NCBI GenBank assembly: GCA_009193035.1
Contig: SWDT01000024.1
Span: forward strand, 1-64,000
Origin: Halicephalobus mephisto
Lineage: Eukaryota; Nematoda; Chromadorea; Rhabditida; Panagrolaimidae
DNA length: 64,000 bases
Reading direction: 5' to 3'
Shown here: positions 1 through 12,542 of the stretch, piece after piece
How the letters are laid out: each line of letters opens with the position of its first letter
How positions within the stretch are numbered: the stretch's first letter is position 1
Notes under the pieces: model-generated
The model's input: only the letters and a program-made list of their open reading frames with translations
What the model was told of the DNA's origin: nothing
The model's database searches: none
Program-made: the position numbers and the translations under genes

Positions 1-1701
1 CTCGCTGGTCTCAAATTCAAGGGAATTCTTGTCGGTAATGGTCACTTGTCGAAGAAATGGGATGTAAGTTTCTTTAAAATCTACAATTTATGGATTTCGC
101 TTTCCTAGTTGATGCACATGGGAGACTTCATGTACTTCCACGCCCAAGTCTCCAAAGAATACTGGGATGCTCTCAGAGCTTGCTGTCCACCAACAACCAC
201 TTATTGCGATATCTCTTCTTATGTTTATCCTAACGGAACTTTGAATACTAATTCTGGTTGTGGACAACTTCTGGAGCAAGTCTCTGAAGAAAGAATCTAC
301 AAAAGCGCGTGAGTACTTACAAAATCGAATACATTTCATATATCAATGACCTTTCTAGATTGGATGTCTACAACATCTACCAAGACTGCTATGGATACGT
401 TAATAAATCCTTTGGTCCTTCTATCGGGAAACAACTTGCTGAAAGGGAGTATCATATAAAAGAGAATTCGAAACTAAGACACAACAACAGACTGGCTACA
501 AAAGCTGCTTTTGTTTCTCAATTTGTGAGTTTCTTTAGACTTCAAGTGACCGTTCTTAGTGTGATATGTATCAACAACTGAAATTATTACATTTTAGACT
601 AGAATGAACTTCAAATCAACTGATTCTCAAGGTGGATTCCAAGTGAGTTTTTTAAAGAAGTTAAAGTGAAATAATTTTGATTTTAGTGCTACATGGTCGA
701 TGCTATTCAGAAGTACCTCAGTCAGAACTCTGTTCGAGACGCTTTGAACATTCCTGATTACGTTCACCAATTCGAATTTTGCAAGTGAGTTTCCTTTATT
801 TCTCTAACTGTAGGGCAACTGAACGCGGTTGATGCTAATTTTCAGTTCTTCCATCAATTATCTCTATGAACCAAATTACAACATTGATTACAAGAATGAT
901 ATGAGCGATGTTTACACCAAGTTGATGAACAGCCCCTACATGAAGTCCCTGCCTGAACGCGACCACGCCGTTCAAGATCCTCTTCTACAACGGAGACGTG
1001 TCCCTCAAGGCAACAACGATGGAGGCTGAGTACTTTGTCGAATCTCTCGCTAGTAACCTCTCTGCTTCTGTCATTATCGACAGAACCAACTGGTTATATC
1101 CAACCAGGAGCAAGTGGAGGCCACAAAATCGCAGGTTATAGAAAAGAATTCTTGTTCAAGAATCAGAACGTCAAAGTGGAACTTGTAACTGTCAAGGTTT
1201 GGAATATCTTTTCGTAAAATGGAATTTGAAACCTTGTCACTTCAGGGAGCAGGAACATTTGTCGCCGCCGATCGTCCAGGTCCAGCTTTGCAACTCTTTA
1301 CTTACTTTATCAACGGAACGGCCAACGCTGAGTTGAATAATCCCGTTCAGTTTTCTCTAACTCCACAACCACTGAAGTCTCAGTACCTCCCTCCAATGCC
1401 AGCTCCAACGATGAGTCCACAGCCTGGATATAGCGTACAATCGGGGAGCAGTACGACAATGGCACAAATCACAACCACAAAAGCAGGTACAACTACGGTT
1501 ATGGGTACGACTATAAGTACGACTACGACTACGACCACAACCACGACTACCACTACGACCACCACTATGATGACTAAACCACCTACAACCACTATTAGTA
1601 GTGTACCTACAAACACCCCTTCCTCCAAAGGTTCTGTTAAGGGGCTGGATTTCTTCATTTCGTCTCTGTTGATGTCCATTTTCCTCTTCCAGAGACTTTG
1701 A
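1..1701 (+). pseudogene. Serine carboxypeptidase (S10)-like, 5'-partial, frameshifted and lacking catalytic Asp/His
   Basis: The 3' part of a peptidase S10 (cathepsin A/CPY-like) gene runs in from the left edge. Exons read 1-63, 109-308, 359-524, 598-642, 687-784, 846-1196 and 1246-1701, with consistent phases up to 846. Seen: the family-typical GILVGNGHLSKKW and the HMGDFMYFHAQVS stretch. The exon at 846-1196 needs two frame changes, at about 942-960 and 1085-1110, to keep homology: NGDVS...YFVESLA is in one frame and GHKIAGYRKEF in the next. The catalytic Asp of the usual GDxD motif is Ser (NGDVS) and the catalytic His of GAGH is Thr (GAGTFVAADRPGPAL). The C-terminus is a long Thr tract (about 1500-1575) followed by a hydrophobic tail that could be a membrane or GPI-type anchor signal. 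The nucleophile Ser lies outside the window. It is a decaying gene or an inactive pseudopeptidase; the frameshifts could also be sequence errors, but the two substitutions could not. Confidence 0.8.
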
Positions 1702-2558
1702 TTTTCCCTCAAGGATGCCACGTAGTTCGTGCTTTCTAAAAGCTATCTGAAAACTACAAGATATTCTAGGAAAAACTTAAATTTGAAACTACTTCATTTA
1801 TCGGACGGTGAATGGATTTTTGGCATTCCTTTTTTACTGGATTAAAACATTATTTTGTTTAAGATTACAAATACTATAAAGTTAAATGCTTGTTTTTTCG
1901 AAACCAGAGAAGTTCTTATTTTTCAACAATCACAATTTTTGATCATATCAAGGTTTGAAAACTGCTTTTGCGATTAAAGAGGAGATCTGCATGATATTGA
2001 GTTTTCACGGGAAGTTACTTCGAATTAAGTGGTTTTTAATTTAAAATAATAAACTATGATGAACTTGATAAAGAAAAATCACATCAATTCACACAGTAAT
2101 CATATTCATTAGAGAATTTCATATGATGAATCTTAGTTAAAATCCGAGTTTTCGTTGGAATTTCGTCGAGAATATTTACTAAAATCCTAGGTGATAAGAA
2201 AAAAGTCTTCGATAATGGTTGATTCGAATATTCTTGAAATATTTATATTATTTCACTTTTATAGGTCACTAACATGTAATTTAGATTTAAAAATATTTAT
2301 TTTTGAGTAAAAATTGAAAGAATCGACATTCTGAAACAACTCGTTCATTTCTAAGTCTACTACAGAACGCAGTCGATCTTGTATTTTCTGTCTTAACTAT
2401 ATTCTCTAATGGATAAACTATCTGGCAGTCTAAGTGTATAAACTTCAATTTGTGGCTAACAAGTAAAAATTACAAAGCCAAAGTCAATAGTAACAACCAC
2501 AGGCAAGAATGCTCAAGTACACCATCGACGATTAATCTATATGGTAATAATTGATGCT
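1702..2558. other. Intergenic region between convergent genes
   Basis: AT-rich spacer between the carboxypeptidase stop (1701) and the stop of the minus-strand gene (2559). It should hold both 3' UTRs. I see no further coding potential or structured element. Confidence 0.6.
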
Positions 2559-5136
2559 TCAACAAAACTTTTCATATCCAATATCCTTCAAGACATCGTA
2601 GAAAGTGCTCTCCAGATGTTCGCCATTTTGGAGTCTGACAAACTGCTGCTGTATTGCAGTAACAACGGGATTGTTTTCATCTACTTGAACGTTTGAAACC
2701 AAAATATCGAAATCTGATTCACAACCCGTAGGAGAGCTAGTTCTGGAAACAGATGAAAGATCTTCTGAGTACTTCACAGGAATTTGGCTCAAAGAAGATT
2801 TGATTTCCGATGGAGATTCAGGAGTAGGAGATCTCTCAATTTGTGGAGGGATACAAACAGGAGCATTCTGAACACTTTCACATCCGTCCAACTTCACAAG
2901 TTTTTCAACGTTGATTAATTCATATCGTTTCCTCAAGTGTTCTGTAATCTCAGAGTTACCTTGAGTGAACTTGTCTGCCTTCATATCAAATACACAAACG
3001 AACTTGAAAGGAGATTGTCCTCCCTCATCTAGGTTAGGCTTCACGACAACAGAACAACTGTCCTTCATATCCGTTTTGAACTTTCTCCTGATATCATTTG
3101 GATGGAACGATGATAGAATATTGTTAGCAACAGTAAGATAGTCCTTGAAGTAGGTCTCGTAATCATGATTCGCAAGAAGCTCTTGGTTAACTTCCTGTTT
3201 TTGGTTCTTCTTCAATACTTCTTCAGTCACCGTAACTTTCCCAACATTCCGAAACAAGAACTAAAACAAGAATCATGGTAAAATATCATATTTCAAACAC
3301 ATACTAAACAGTAATCGCCGGCAATCGGAAGCCATTGCTCGCTTTTGGCTTCATCACGACGAATGAATGATTCGTCGTCTCCAGAAATGAGTTTGTTTCC
3401 GTCTTCATTCGGGTAATATGTTGTTTCAATCGAACTCCCAGGTCTGTACTTTTTTCGCAGACAAGGATGGAGATAAAGCTTCAATCCTGGGTATTCCGCA
3501 GACACAACCTGACCCGTGTGTCCATTTACCAAAAGACCACTGGTTTTCAAGGAATTCTAAAGTGGAATTTTCCTCATTATTTAAAAATCAAAACTCACTG
3601 GAACAGCGTTTTTGACGATGGTCATTGTTTCTTCAGAAAGCGTAGAAATGTCGAAAGGACACAGCTGTCCTTGCACCCGCTTGATCACAACCTTAATTGT
3701 CTTCGGCCGGTTAGGAGAATATGGTAAAAATCCAAGTAATCCTTGAGAATCCGCAATGGGTCCGAGATTTTTGTGGAAATAAAACCCTTTCCAAATTCTA
3801 TCAACGGAGAAATCACTTATAACGTACTGGAATGAAAAAGATGCAATAAAACTTAGACCTATTGGTAATTATTTATGAAACCACTCACTCTGTAATCCCC
3901 ATCAACGTGATAGGTTTCAAAGGCCTGGATCATCCTGGGCGATTTCACGATGAATCTGTTTTCAATGGCATGTTTCACGTAATCAATTACACAAACACTT
4001 CCCAGTGGAGTCAATTTATTCAGCTCGAACGGGATTCTTAGAGACTCCATGTTGTCGCTGTTATTCACCAGAATCATTTCTCTCCTGCCGCTTCTGAAGG
4101 CCATTTTCGACTCAAACATTTCATAATTCCCCTTTTCTCTGTCCAACATTGAAGATTCCTCATGATTGTGACAACTTGGATTGATCTCCTTGTTCCATGA
4201 CTAAAATTGTTTAATATTATTTTGTTAGGATTAAAATTAACATACAGTAATGTGAACGAGTTCCTGATTTTCAGCTACGTCGGTAACTTCTGCGAGTTCA
4301 GCAATCACAGTATCCTTAACGATTTTGAAGGTCAGCAATCCATCGTAAACAACGTTTCCATCATATTCACCGTACTTGGGATCCAATGTCATCTCCCCGA
4401 ATAAGTCAGTCAAGTACTTTTCCTTGTATGGGGAAAATACACAAGCAACTTTGATCTGCAAAAAGTATTCAAATTTCGAAAACAATGAAAATTCAATACA
4501 TACACCTTTGGAATTCCCTACTGTTTTAACTTTAGTCATTTGTTTATGATTCTTTCGGTAGTTACGGACTTCGTTCGGCTTCCTCGGGTCAGTACAGACA
4601 AAAGAAAGAGCTTCTCCATACACAGGGTCAAATAGTTTTTTCCATTTGCTATTCATAGAGGTGTTAGTACTATTTAGAGGCTTAGAAAGCCAACTAGGAA
4701 TATTGAAAATCTTTCTTCCAGTCGTCATCAGATAATGACTATACGGTCCACTCTCGATTCTGTCAGTCACAACGTACCCATCTTGAATTTCATCTAAAGG
4801 ATAAAGAAGATGCAAATCATCTGGTTCTTTGTCTGAATTCTCGAAAGTCTGAGGGGTCTGGGTGTCGACAACTCTTGAACAACCGTGATTTCCATTCATC
4901 CGTCGCTGTTGCCGCATCTCTCGTTGACTCCTGCTTCTCCCATGATTGATGGTGCTCCAGTCTTGACCTGAGGAGTTGCAGGAAGTGTTTCTGAGGTCAT
5001 TGGTAGTATTATGGACGGCATTGGAACCAGATGACACTTCAGACAGCACACAGTTTCCCCAGTCATTTAGTTCTTCAACATAGTTCCCATAGTCAAATAG
5101 ATTGAGCTGTCGTCTTCGATCACGATTCTTAGCCAT
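2559..5136 (-). CDS. Uncharacterised 778-residue protein, six exons
   Basis: Not recognised. Exons on the minus strand: 5136-4504, 4455-4246, 4200-3889, 3826-3599, 3556-3305 and 3260-2559. Every exon length is a multiple of three, so all five introns are phase 0 and the joined frame is open (778 aa). All introns are short (42-62 nt) with GT..AG ends. The N-terminal third is basic and Ser/Asn/Arg-rich (MAKNRDRRRQLNLFDYG; RSRSQREMRQQRRMNG) and looks disordered. The middle is mixed alpha/beta-like and Tyr-rich. The C-terminal exon has a Pro/Ser-rich linker (RSPTPESPSEIKSSLSQIPV). No signal peptide or membrane segment is visible. The start is the first Met after the divergent promoter shared with coq-8 (197 bp apart). 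Introns and codon structure show it is a real gene; its function is unknown. Confidence 0.8.
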
Positions 5137-5332
5137 CTACTGTATAATCTTGAACAGGAAAATACAAGAAATAGTAAAAGTGATTCTCTTCAAATGAATC
5201 AAATTGATATATCAAAAACCAAGTGATAAAATAATCCTCTTTTATCGTTGGCAATCTGTCTCGAAAGTCGAATGCTCCTTTTTTCAGTCCTGCACGTTAT
5301 TGTTGCTTCTTGCAATTTGTTTTTTCTTCCTA
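5137..5332. promoter_or_regulatory. Divergent promoter and 5' leader region
   Basis: This 196-bp gap separates the start of the minus-strand uncharacterised gene from the coq-8 start, so both promoters must lie here or in the leaders. A good unpaired acceptor (ctccttttttcag, ending at 5287) lies 45 bp before the coq-8 ATG, consistent with spliced-leader addition. No TATA box was recognised. Confidence 0.5.
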
Positions 5333-8148
5333 ATGGCTTCTGGTAATTCTTTAAAACCAGAATGGGGGCAGATTCTGAAGACCTTACAGATTTTATCAAG
5401 ATCTCAATTGGGGTATGAAGCCAGACAACTGGAAGATAAGGCGAAAGAAAAACTTCTGCAAACTGCCGTAATGGGAGGGACTGTTGTAAAGCCTTTTGAC
5501 CCTGAATATATGGCTTCGATGGAGAACAAGTAAGTCCTGCATTTAGACATCTTGATATATGGTTTAATTTCAGAAAGTCAACAGGAAACCTGCTGATGGA
5601 CATGAGAGGAGATGGTCTTAGGAGAACTCAGATAATTGCCACAGGAATTCAAGCGTTCGCGGGTCTAGCCACCAAAGGAATATTGCCTGGTATGATGGAT
5701 TTGTTGCTTATTGTGTTACTTAACTAAGAACTTTTAGGAACAGGCGGATATGTAATTTCCGACGATGGTATTCCGTTGGCTGGAGTCAACCATGACGCAA
5801 CTCCTTCACTTTCAGCAAATGTGTCTGGTGCTAATACTACTTCTAATCCCTCATTAAGTCATAATATTGATTCACCAGGAAAGCTCCGACGAATTTTCCA
5901 AGTCCGACCTGATGGAATGACCGCTGAAGAAGAAGATTATCTCGTGAGAGCGGCCGAAGAAGTCGGTAATGTTCTTCCGAAGTGAGTTTTTATAACTTGA
6001 CTGATGCTGATTTTATATCAATTTTAGAGGAAAAATATTTAATGAGCATAGACAGTCAGAAGAAACAGCTACAATCAATGCCATGAATCAAACTACCGTG
6101 AATTCTATTCTCAAAGGACCTGGAATGACTGGATCCTCTACTTTACCTGAATCAAATCCACTTCCTCCGTACTCTTCTGTGCCTCAGTCGCCTCCAAAAG
6201 CAACCAAAAAATATATTCCTCCGACTTTACCTCAGGTCTGGGTTGCTCTAGCTGTATGAGACAAAAACTCGGTAATCAACTTATTTTAGGGCTATAAAGT
6301 TAAGGTGGCATTAGATAATGCTCAGACACTAGCTTCAAGTAAAGAAAGAAAGGTTCCTGCATCCAGGATGAGCAGATTGGCCAACTTTGGGTTACTCGCC
6401 GTTGGTCTTGGTTCTGGTGCTGCCATGGAGGTTGCCAAAAGAACATTAGGATTAAACTCGACGGATTCAACAACAGCAGAAAGGGTAGTTGGGTCCAGTA
6501 ATCCATTCTTAACACCAGCAAATGCAGAGAGGATTGTGCAGACACTCTGTCGAGTTCGTGGTGCTGCTTTGAAATTAGGCCAAATGCTTTCAATTCAAGG
6601 TTTTTTCAAGTTAGTTGATGAAATACTGGAAACCATCTTTCAGATGAGGAGATGGTTCCTAAGTACCTACTGGACATCTTCGAAAGAGTCCGTCAAAGTG
6701 CTGATTTTATGCCATTCAGTCAAGTGGAATATCAAATGTCAAATGAATTTGGACCTGATTGGCGAAATAGATTCGCCTATTTTGAGGATAAACCCTTCGC
6801 AGCAGCATCAATTGGTCAGGTTCATCGAGCTACAACCTTGGACAACAAACACGTGGCCGTGAAAATCCAGTATCCCGGTGTTGCTGAAGGAATTGACTCC
6901 GACATAGATAATCTCGTTTCGATCATGAACATGGGCGGACTTTTCCCCGATGGAATGTTTTTAGGCAACTTTATAAAAGTGGCAAGGAGGGAATTGAAGG
7001 CTGAATGTGATTATGAAAGAGAAGCTCGGGCAGCTAGTGTTTTCAGAAGACTTTTGAAGGACGACAAGAGTATTTACGTTCCAGGGGTTTGTTTAATTAT
7101 TGCTAATCTTTACTACCTTTTCTTCAGGTTTTCCATAATCTCTCTACAAAGAGAGTACTGACTACGGAATTCGTCGAGGGAACTCCGATTGACAAATGTG
7201 ATGCGGAGCCTCAAGAAGTTAGGGATTACATTGCAACAAAGTTCATAGAGCTTTGTTTGAATGAGATTTTTGTTTGGAGATTCATGCAGGTTGGTTATTG
7301 CAGTAATTGCCGTTTAAAGTAGGCATTCTGATTTGTTTCAGACTGACCCCAATTGGTCGAATTTCTTCCTTGGAAAACATCCAGAAACTGGAGAACCTCG
7401 ATTGATTCTACTGGATTTTGGAGCTTCGAGGAGCTACTCGAAAAAGTTTGTGGACCAGTACATGCACATTATCCGGAGTGCTTATGATAATGACAGGGAT
7501 AAGGTTGGTTTGATGTTTTAAAGAAGCATTAACCAAGCTCGTGATTAAATAATGAATCAACTACTGGTAGTGAATAAATAATAAATCGGCCGCTGCTTGT
7601 GGTAGGACAAAATACTCTCATTCAGCGGCTCTTTTATTTTTTGCAGAAAATTTCGAGCTGTAATCCCACCACGAACACTGTTTGATTGGTTTTCCAACCA
7701 CAAACTTGGTTAATGACCCTTTAATTGTGTTTATGTTGATGTGTGTGTATTATAGATGCTGGAATATTCTCGATCAATTGGATTCCTCACTGGTTACGAG
7801 ACTAAAATTATGGAAGATGCTCATTGTGACTCTATTGAATGTCTTGGAGAAGTACTAGTTTCAAAAAAGCCGTATGATTTTGCCAAACAGAACGTAACTC
7901 GGCGGATTAAAGAGCTGATTCCCGTAATGCTTCAACACAGGCTGACTTCCCCACCAGAAGAAGTTTATTCTCTTCACAGAAAACTCTCAGGTTCCTTCCT
8001 CATTGCTTCAAAATTGAAAGCACAAGTTGCGTGTGGTCACATTTACGAGGACATCTATGCAAGATACAAATTTGGAGAAGATGGATTCGAAGACATTGAT
8101 ATAGATGGAGGTCAATCCCCCTTTTGTCCAGATTTGAAGTCGAATTAG
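5333..8148 (+). CDS. coq-8: COQ8/ADCK3 atypical kinase, ubiquinone biosynthesis
   Basis: Mitochondrial UbiB-family protein (COQ8A/ADCK3) that supports the coenzyme Q biosynthetic complex. Exons: 5333-5529, 5574-5689, 5738-5981, 6028-6235, 6290-6599, 6644-7086, 7128-7289, 7342-7503 and 7756-8148, giving 744 aa, close to the length I recall for the C. elegans protein. Diagnostic motifs: KxGQ (LKLGQM, about residues 350-353), the Ala-rich loop that replaces a normal P-loop (AAASIGQ, about 411-417), the lysine strand [19 protein letters not shown], and the DFG equivalent LLDFGAS (about 585). The N-terminal 200 residues are a poorly conserved, Ser/Asn/Pro-rich region. One intron (6600-6643) is only 44 nt. 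The last intron (7504-7755) is longer and carries repeat-like sequence. A poly(A) signal AATAAA lies at 8327-8332. Family assignment is firm. Confidence 0.95.
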
Positions 8149-10547
8149 GAAGCAGCCGTCCCTATTAGTAGAAGCATGGGAAATCCGAGGATTAACTTTG
8201 CTTTTTAGTGCTCTGATATTTGATTAAGGAAATGGAAGCTGCCATTAGGACTTTGGAAGTTGACTCAAATTTATTTTTGAAAGCTTCCCACAGGAACCGG
8301 TTTTAGTTTTTGTAGATTTTCATGTTAATAAATTTGTTAAATAAATACGAAACAGGGAATGTTGGGAGCTCTCCGGAAGGTTCTGAATATTTCATCGTGG
8401 ATAACGGAATTGCTGATGTTCATCGAGCGGGAATGGAGTCTTCTACATTTTTGGCTCTTCTAGGATGGAATTAAATTTTTTGTATAGACACTTAAAGTAA
8501 CAGCTGTAGTTTTTGAACTTTAGACCATGGTGTCGGAACTGACTGCTTTTGAAGTTGTTTTTATTGGCTTATAAATGCCTCTTTATTCGTTTATATTTTC
8601 CGATTTAATACATCTTTGTTCAAAATGTATAAAAACATTGGAAATGAAAATCCAGAACTTACCAAAAATAGGAAAAGTGAATCCAGCATACGTGTCGAAA
8701 CCGAGGATTAAGGATTTTGTTTCTTTGTTTTTGTTGTTAATTTTTCGTTTTATTATTAGTATTTAGTGCATTTCGGAGTCAATGTCTAAATTCGTACAAT
8801 TACTGCCCGGCTTAGAGAACACCTATTGAAAGGCTTCGTTATCAGTCGTCCTCCTGCTGTCTTTCATCTTTACTCCCCCATTGAGTCCAATAGTCACTCC
8901 ACTTTGATTACTGGAAATTCTAGAGCCAGCCTGTGGGAAGTTCTCAATTCCGTTTCGTGTGAATTGTTGTAAAAACTAGAAAATTTATTTCCTCTAAATA
9001 TTTCCGAACGAATAAGGTTCAACATTTGACACCCATTCCTTTAGAAGTTTTTGTTTTTCTGGGCAGTCACTCAATTCCAGCAAGTTGTCCGCCAAATGAA
9101 GCAGCTTCATTTCAATTCTGCAAAGCAGAGCTACTTTCTCCAAGCCAATGAGGAATAAACTGGCTTTTTAATGGTCTACTCAATTCCAATTCCGTCACTT
9201 GACCCTCAATTTATCCGTTTTAAACATATTCAACTTAAAAACAATAGGAACTATTTTTATTCGAGGAACCTGAATAAAATAGTCAACGACGACGGGTGGC
9301 TTAAAGGACGAGTGCCATTTGGCGAATGTCTAAAATCGTGTGGGTCTGATTTCCACTTAAGACCAAATAATTTTCAAAAATGCTTTCTTCGTGCTTCTAC
9401 GTGGAAGTCATATGTGGGATTTTGTTTATCAGTCAAGTGACATTTGTATGTTAACTGACGATTTTTCGAAATCCGTTGATCCGGGTCTTCAGGAGAATGA
9501 CGTCAGACTTAAATTTAATCCATAGCCTTTACAATCCGCCCTCAGTCGTTTTTTGGTTTAACGTGCCGTCATCGTGAGTGAGCCGATGATTCAAACTCAC
9601 GTCTTTCCCTCAAGGGTTTCTTCTGTAAAAAATAAATTCTCTAAGCTGATTTATTTTCCGAGGATTTCGGACGTTGATTGGTTACATAAACGAGTTTCCC
9701 TATTTCTTGATTGTTAAGTAGTATAAATTTCGTGTTTTAAAACGAGACAAATTTTGCTTCCATTTACCTGAAGATGTTAATTTGAACAATTTCAATTCCT
9801 ACACGGTCCAATCGTTTTTTCTTTGTTCTCACCAAGGGAAATTCTAAGTAGCTATTTATTATGCATCAATAAACTCGGGCATGTACCGACGTGTTAGTTC
9901 TATTTAATTTCAAAGGACATACACCAACCTGTCTAATTTAGTGGCGACAAAGTCTCCGTTCAAAAGTATCAAAACGAACTTTTTTTGGACTCTTTGATTT
10001 CAATTAAAATTGGACAAATTTCAAATATCTTTAATATAAAAATAATTAAATTTCTACTTGTAGTAAATATGTTAAAGGAAAATAGTGAATAACGCAAGTT
10101 TAGCGGAATCCAAGAAAAAGTCACTTAATTGCTTCTGAATAGTCTTTGGCGTTACGGTTGAATCAAGCCAGGTTGATGTTCCTCCTTTGAAGATCTCCTT
10201 TTCAGATAATGAAGAACCCCTAAACTCGAACTCTACTCGTTTTTTATTTTTGTCGACATTCAATTTCTCGGAGATGTCATTTTGATTCCCGTGGATTCAA
10301 AATTCAATCAAACTCACTTGTCCGCTTCTTTCAAGTTGGTTTGCTACTTGAGAAATTTGCCGGAGTGAATCTCGAGGCTCTCGTCCAATATTGAATTGAG
10401 TCGAGACTCGATTTTCTCCTTGATTCGACTCTGGCTAAATTTCATTTCCTGTACCAGTTCTCCTGTTGCTTTTGGCTGTGGCTTCAAGAGGAAATCTATT
10501 AAAATTGGTATTATTATTAAATCACAACTGCAAAAGAAGACGAAACC
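8149..10547. other. Intergenic region between coq-8 and first pkc-2 start exon
   Basis: 2.4 kb of AT-rich DNA. It begins with the coq-8 3' UTR (AATAAA at 8327-8332). The right end should contain the most distal pkc-2 promoter. A perfect CRE-like octamer TGACGTCA sits at 9498-9505. Short open frames occur (for example 8575-8766 and 9171-9440) but have no intron structure or recognisable homology, so I do not call genes. Confidence 0.5.
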
Positions 10548-10629
10548 ATGTCTCTGAAAATGAACGGGACTGGAGGCAGTGGGAATCGCCACCGAGCCGT
10601 CTCCAGGTTGTTCAGCGCCGTCAGCCAAG
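10548..10629 (+). CDS. pkc-2: pkc-2 alternative first coding exon A (27 aa)
   Basis: ATG followed by 27 codons (start MSLKMNGTGG, end SRLFSAVSQ) and a clean donor (caag|gtaaga). It ends in phase 1, exactly what the shared pseudosubstrate exon at 16505 needs. The Arg- and Ser-rich content suits a variable PKC N-terminus. It is the most distal start, almost 6 kb before the common exon. Assignment rests on phase compatibility and position; a cDNA would settle it. Confidence 0.6.
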
Positions 10630-12235
10630 GTAAGATTTTAATTTCATTAGGCTTCAGTCCCACAAAAAGGCACAAAAGTCAATTATGTCAGTTATCCATA
10701 AAAAGCAAACAGCAAGTACTTTCTTTACTTACATATATCCATATAATTTTTCCATTATTTCCAAAAATACATCCATTAAGTCCTATCTTAGTTAATAGCC
10801 CACTTTGAAAGTCCTTTAATGTCTTTCCATTGATTTAATATTAGCCATGTAGAATGTGACGAAAAACAAAGTTTTTGAGCTTTGAGAATGTTTCGAAATA
10901 CGCAATTTCTAGACCTGTTTTTTATTTTCGTTTATAAAAAATAACTTAAAACAGGTCCTAAAGTTAAAATCGAATTTACAAAGGTGATAAATTATCTACA
11001 TGCGGAACATTATTCGCCTAGGGTTCGAACGCAAAATATGAATCTAGTTTTTTCAAAAAACTCTTTGTCTTTTGTTTTTTATTGAATTTCACTTTTTCTC
11101 GTCATTTAACATTGCAAAAGAAACTACAAAATGAATGAGCAATGCTTAAATTTTTACTTTTACAATGATAATTTTAACAAGCCTCAGTTTTGTTAAATTT
11201 GATAAAGTTTGGGTACTTTGAAAATAACCTGCATCTTTTTCTCTGGATTTTTCAAAATAATTGTGAAATTAGTTTTGACGATAAACCTTCCAGGTTCATC
11301 AAAAGAAAATTCGAGAAAGTCCTCAGTGCCTTCGGCCGTCGTATTTTCTGCTCCGCTTATTGGTGCTACAGTCGGGGACAAATTTGGTGAACAAGTTTGT
11401 GAGTTTGTTGTTTTTGGATTTATTTAGGTGAATCTTAGACAAGTCATTCGAAAAATGTGAACTCAGACAAATCCAATAAAATCCTACTTTTGTCCTCCTA
11501 ATCCCCTCAGGGTAAAAGTACATTCTCGAATGTAGCTGTTGTTTGATTTGAATCAATCTAACCTCATCAAAAGTCAATCTTATTTATCTACTGCAACATT
11601 TCCTAAATCGTTTTCGAAGAATTTGCAAGTTTTTCCTGTCAGTTCCTTTGTTCCAGGGAGTTCTGATTGACACTGGCTTTTAAATTTGAAGTAATATCAG
11701 CTTTGCGAATTCTAATCGAATTTACTTTTCCTCACTTTTGATTCCCGTGCTGTCTTTTGCCCTGGAGCGAAGGTCTTCCTTGTAGGTTCCTTTTTGAGGA
11801 TTCCTCATCTTGAAGGAAAATAACCAGACTAGAGTTGATGTAACTTGTCTGCAGGAGAACATAGTTGTTTTTAGTCCTGAGGTGTTGGGGGACCCTTGAT
11901 TACTTGCTTATCAGCAATCCCATCAATTCCAAACTGCCAGATCTTCGAACCTTTATTGATTTTTATAATAAAGAATTTTTATTTGTTCAAAAACCTTCTT
12001 ACCGCTAATAATCCAAGTTTCCTGTTGTTTGTCTGGCGCCAATTTGGGCCACAAGGACGAAGAATGAGCTTATGAAAACCCAACTTGGGAGACCCTCATG
12101 CAGCAGCTAGCTTACAGGTTCATTTCCTGTCGGCCTTTTTGTTCCGGCTCATTTTTTCTCTCTGAAGAAGTAGCTTTCGTGATATTGCTTATTTAAATTA
12201 CTTTCATTGATCCACTTTCTAGGATATTTGAGAAA

Positions 12236-12542
12236 ATGGCGTCCAATGAAAACAGTGTCAAACACGATTCTGAAGTTATTAGGAAAGATTCAGCTACTAG
12301 GGAGATTCCTTCTAACGAAAAGGTCCCTAACAAGGTTATCAACTCTATTATTCTAAATAAGGGCCCCAAAAGGTCTCTGGCAGAACAGCCAGTGACCGAA
12401 AAGCCTCCGGAGAAAAAACACTCGGTGCTTTCGGTAGATAGCTGTCCTCTCAACTTGGCTTCCCCTGATTCAGAAACAAAGTCCATCGGAGATCCCGTCG
12501 TTGAGAGTTCGAAAGCCATCAGGAAACTCAGTGAAGCTCTAG
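12236..12542 (+). CDS. pkc-2: pkc-2 alternative first coding exon B (102 aa)
   Basis: Starts 14 bp after an unpaired acceptor (ctttctag), as for a spliced-leader site or an upstream non-coding exon. It encodes MASNENSVKHDSEVIRKD through SKAIRKLSEAL and ends in phase 1 at cta g|gtaagt, compatible with the common exon at 16505. The segment is charged, Ser/Lys-rich and probably disordered. Its base composition is clearly richer in GC than its flanks. Inference: an alternative N-terminus of the kinase. Confidence 0.6.

Noticed and set aside
1380..1721. A minus-strand frame with a long poly-Val run
   Set aside because: Reverse complement of the Thr (ACN) tract of the carboxypeptidase.
11000..11060. 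GGTTCGAA box resembling a tRNA B box at about 11023
   Set aside because: No matching A box or cloverleaf could be built around it.
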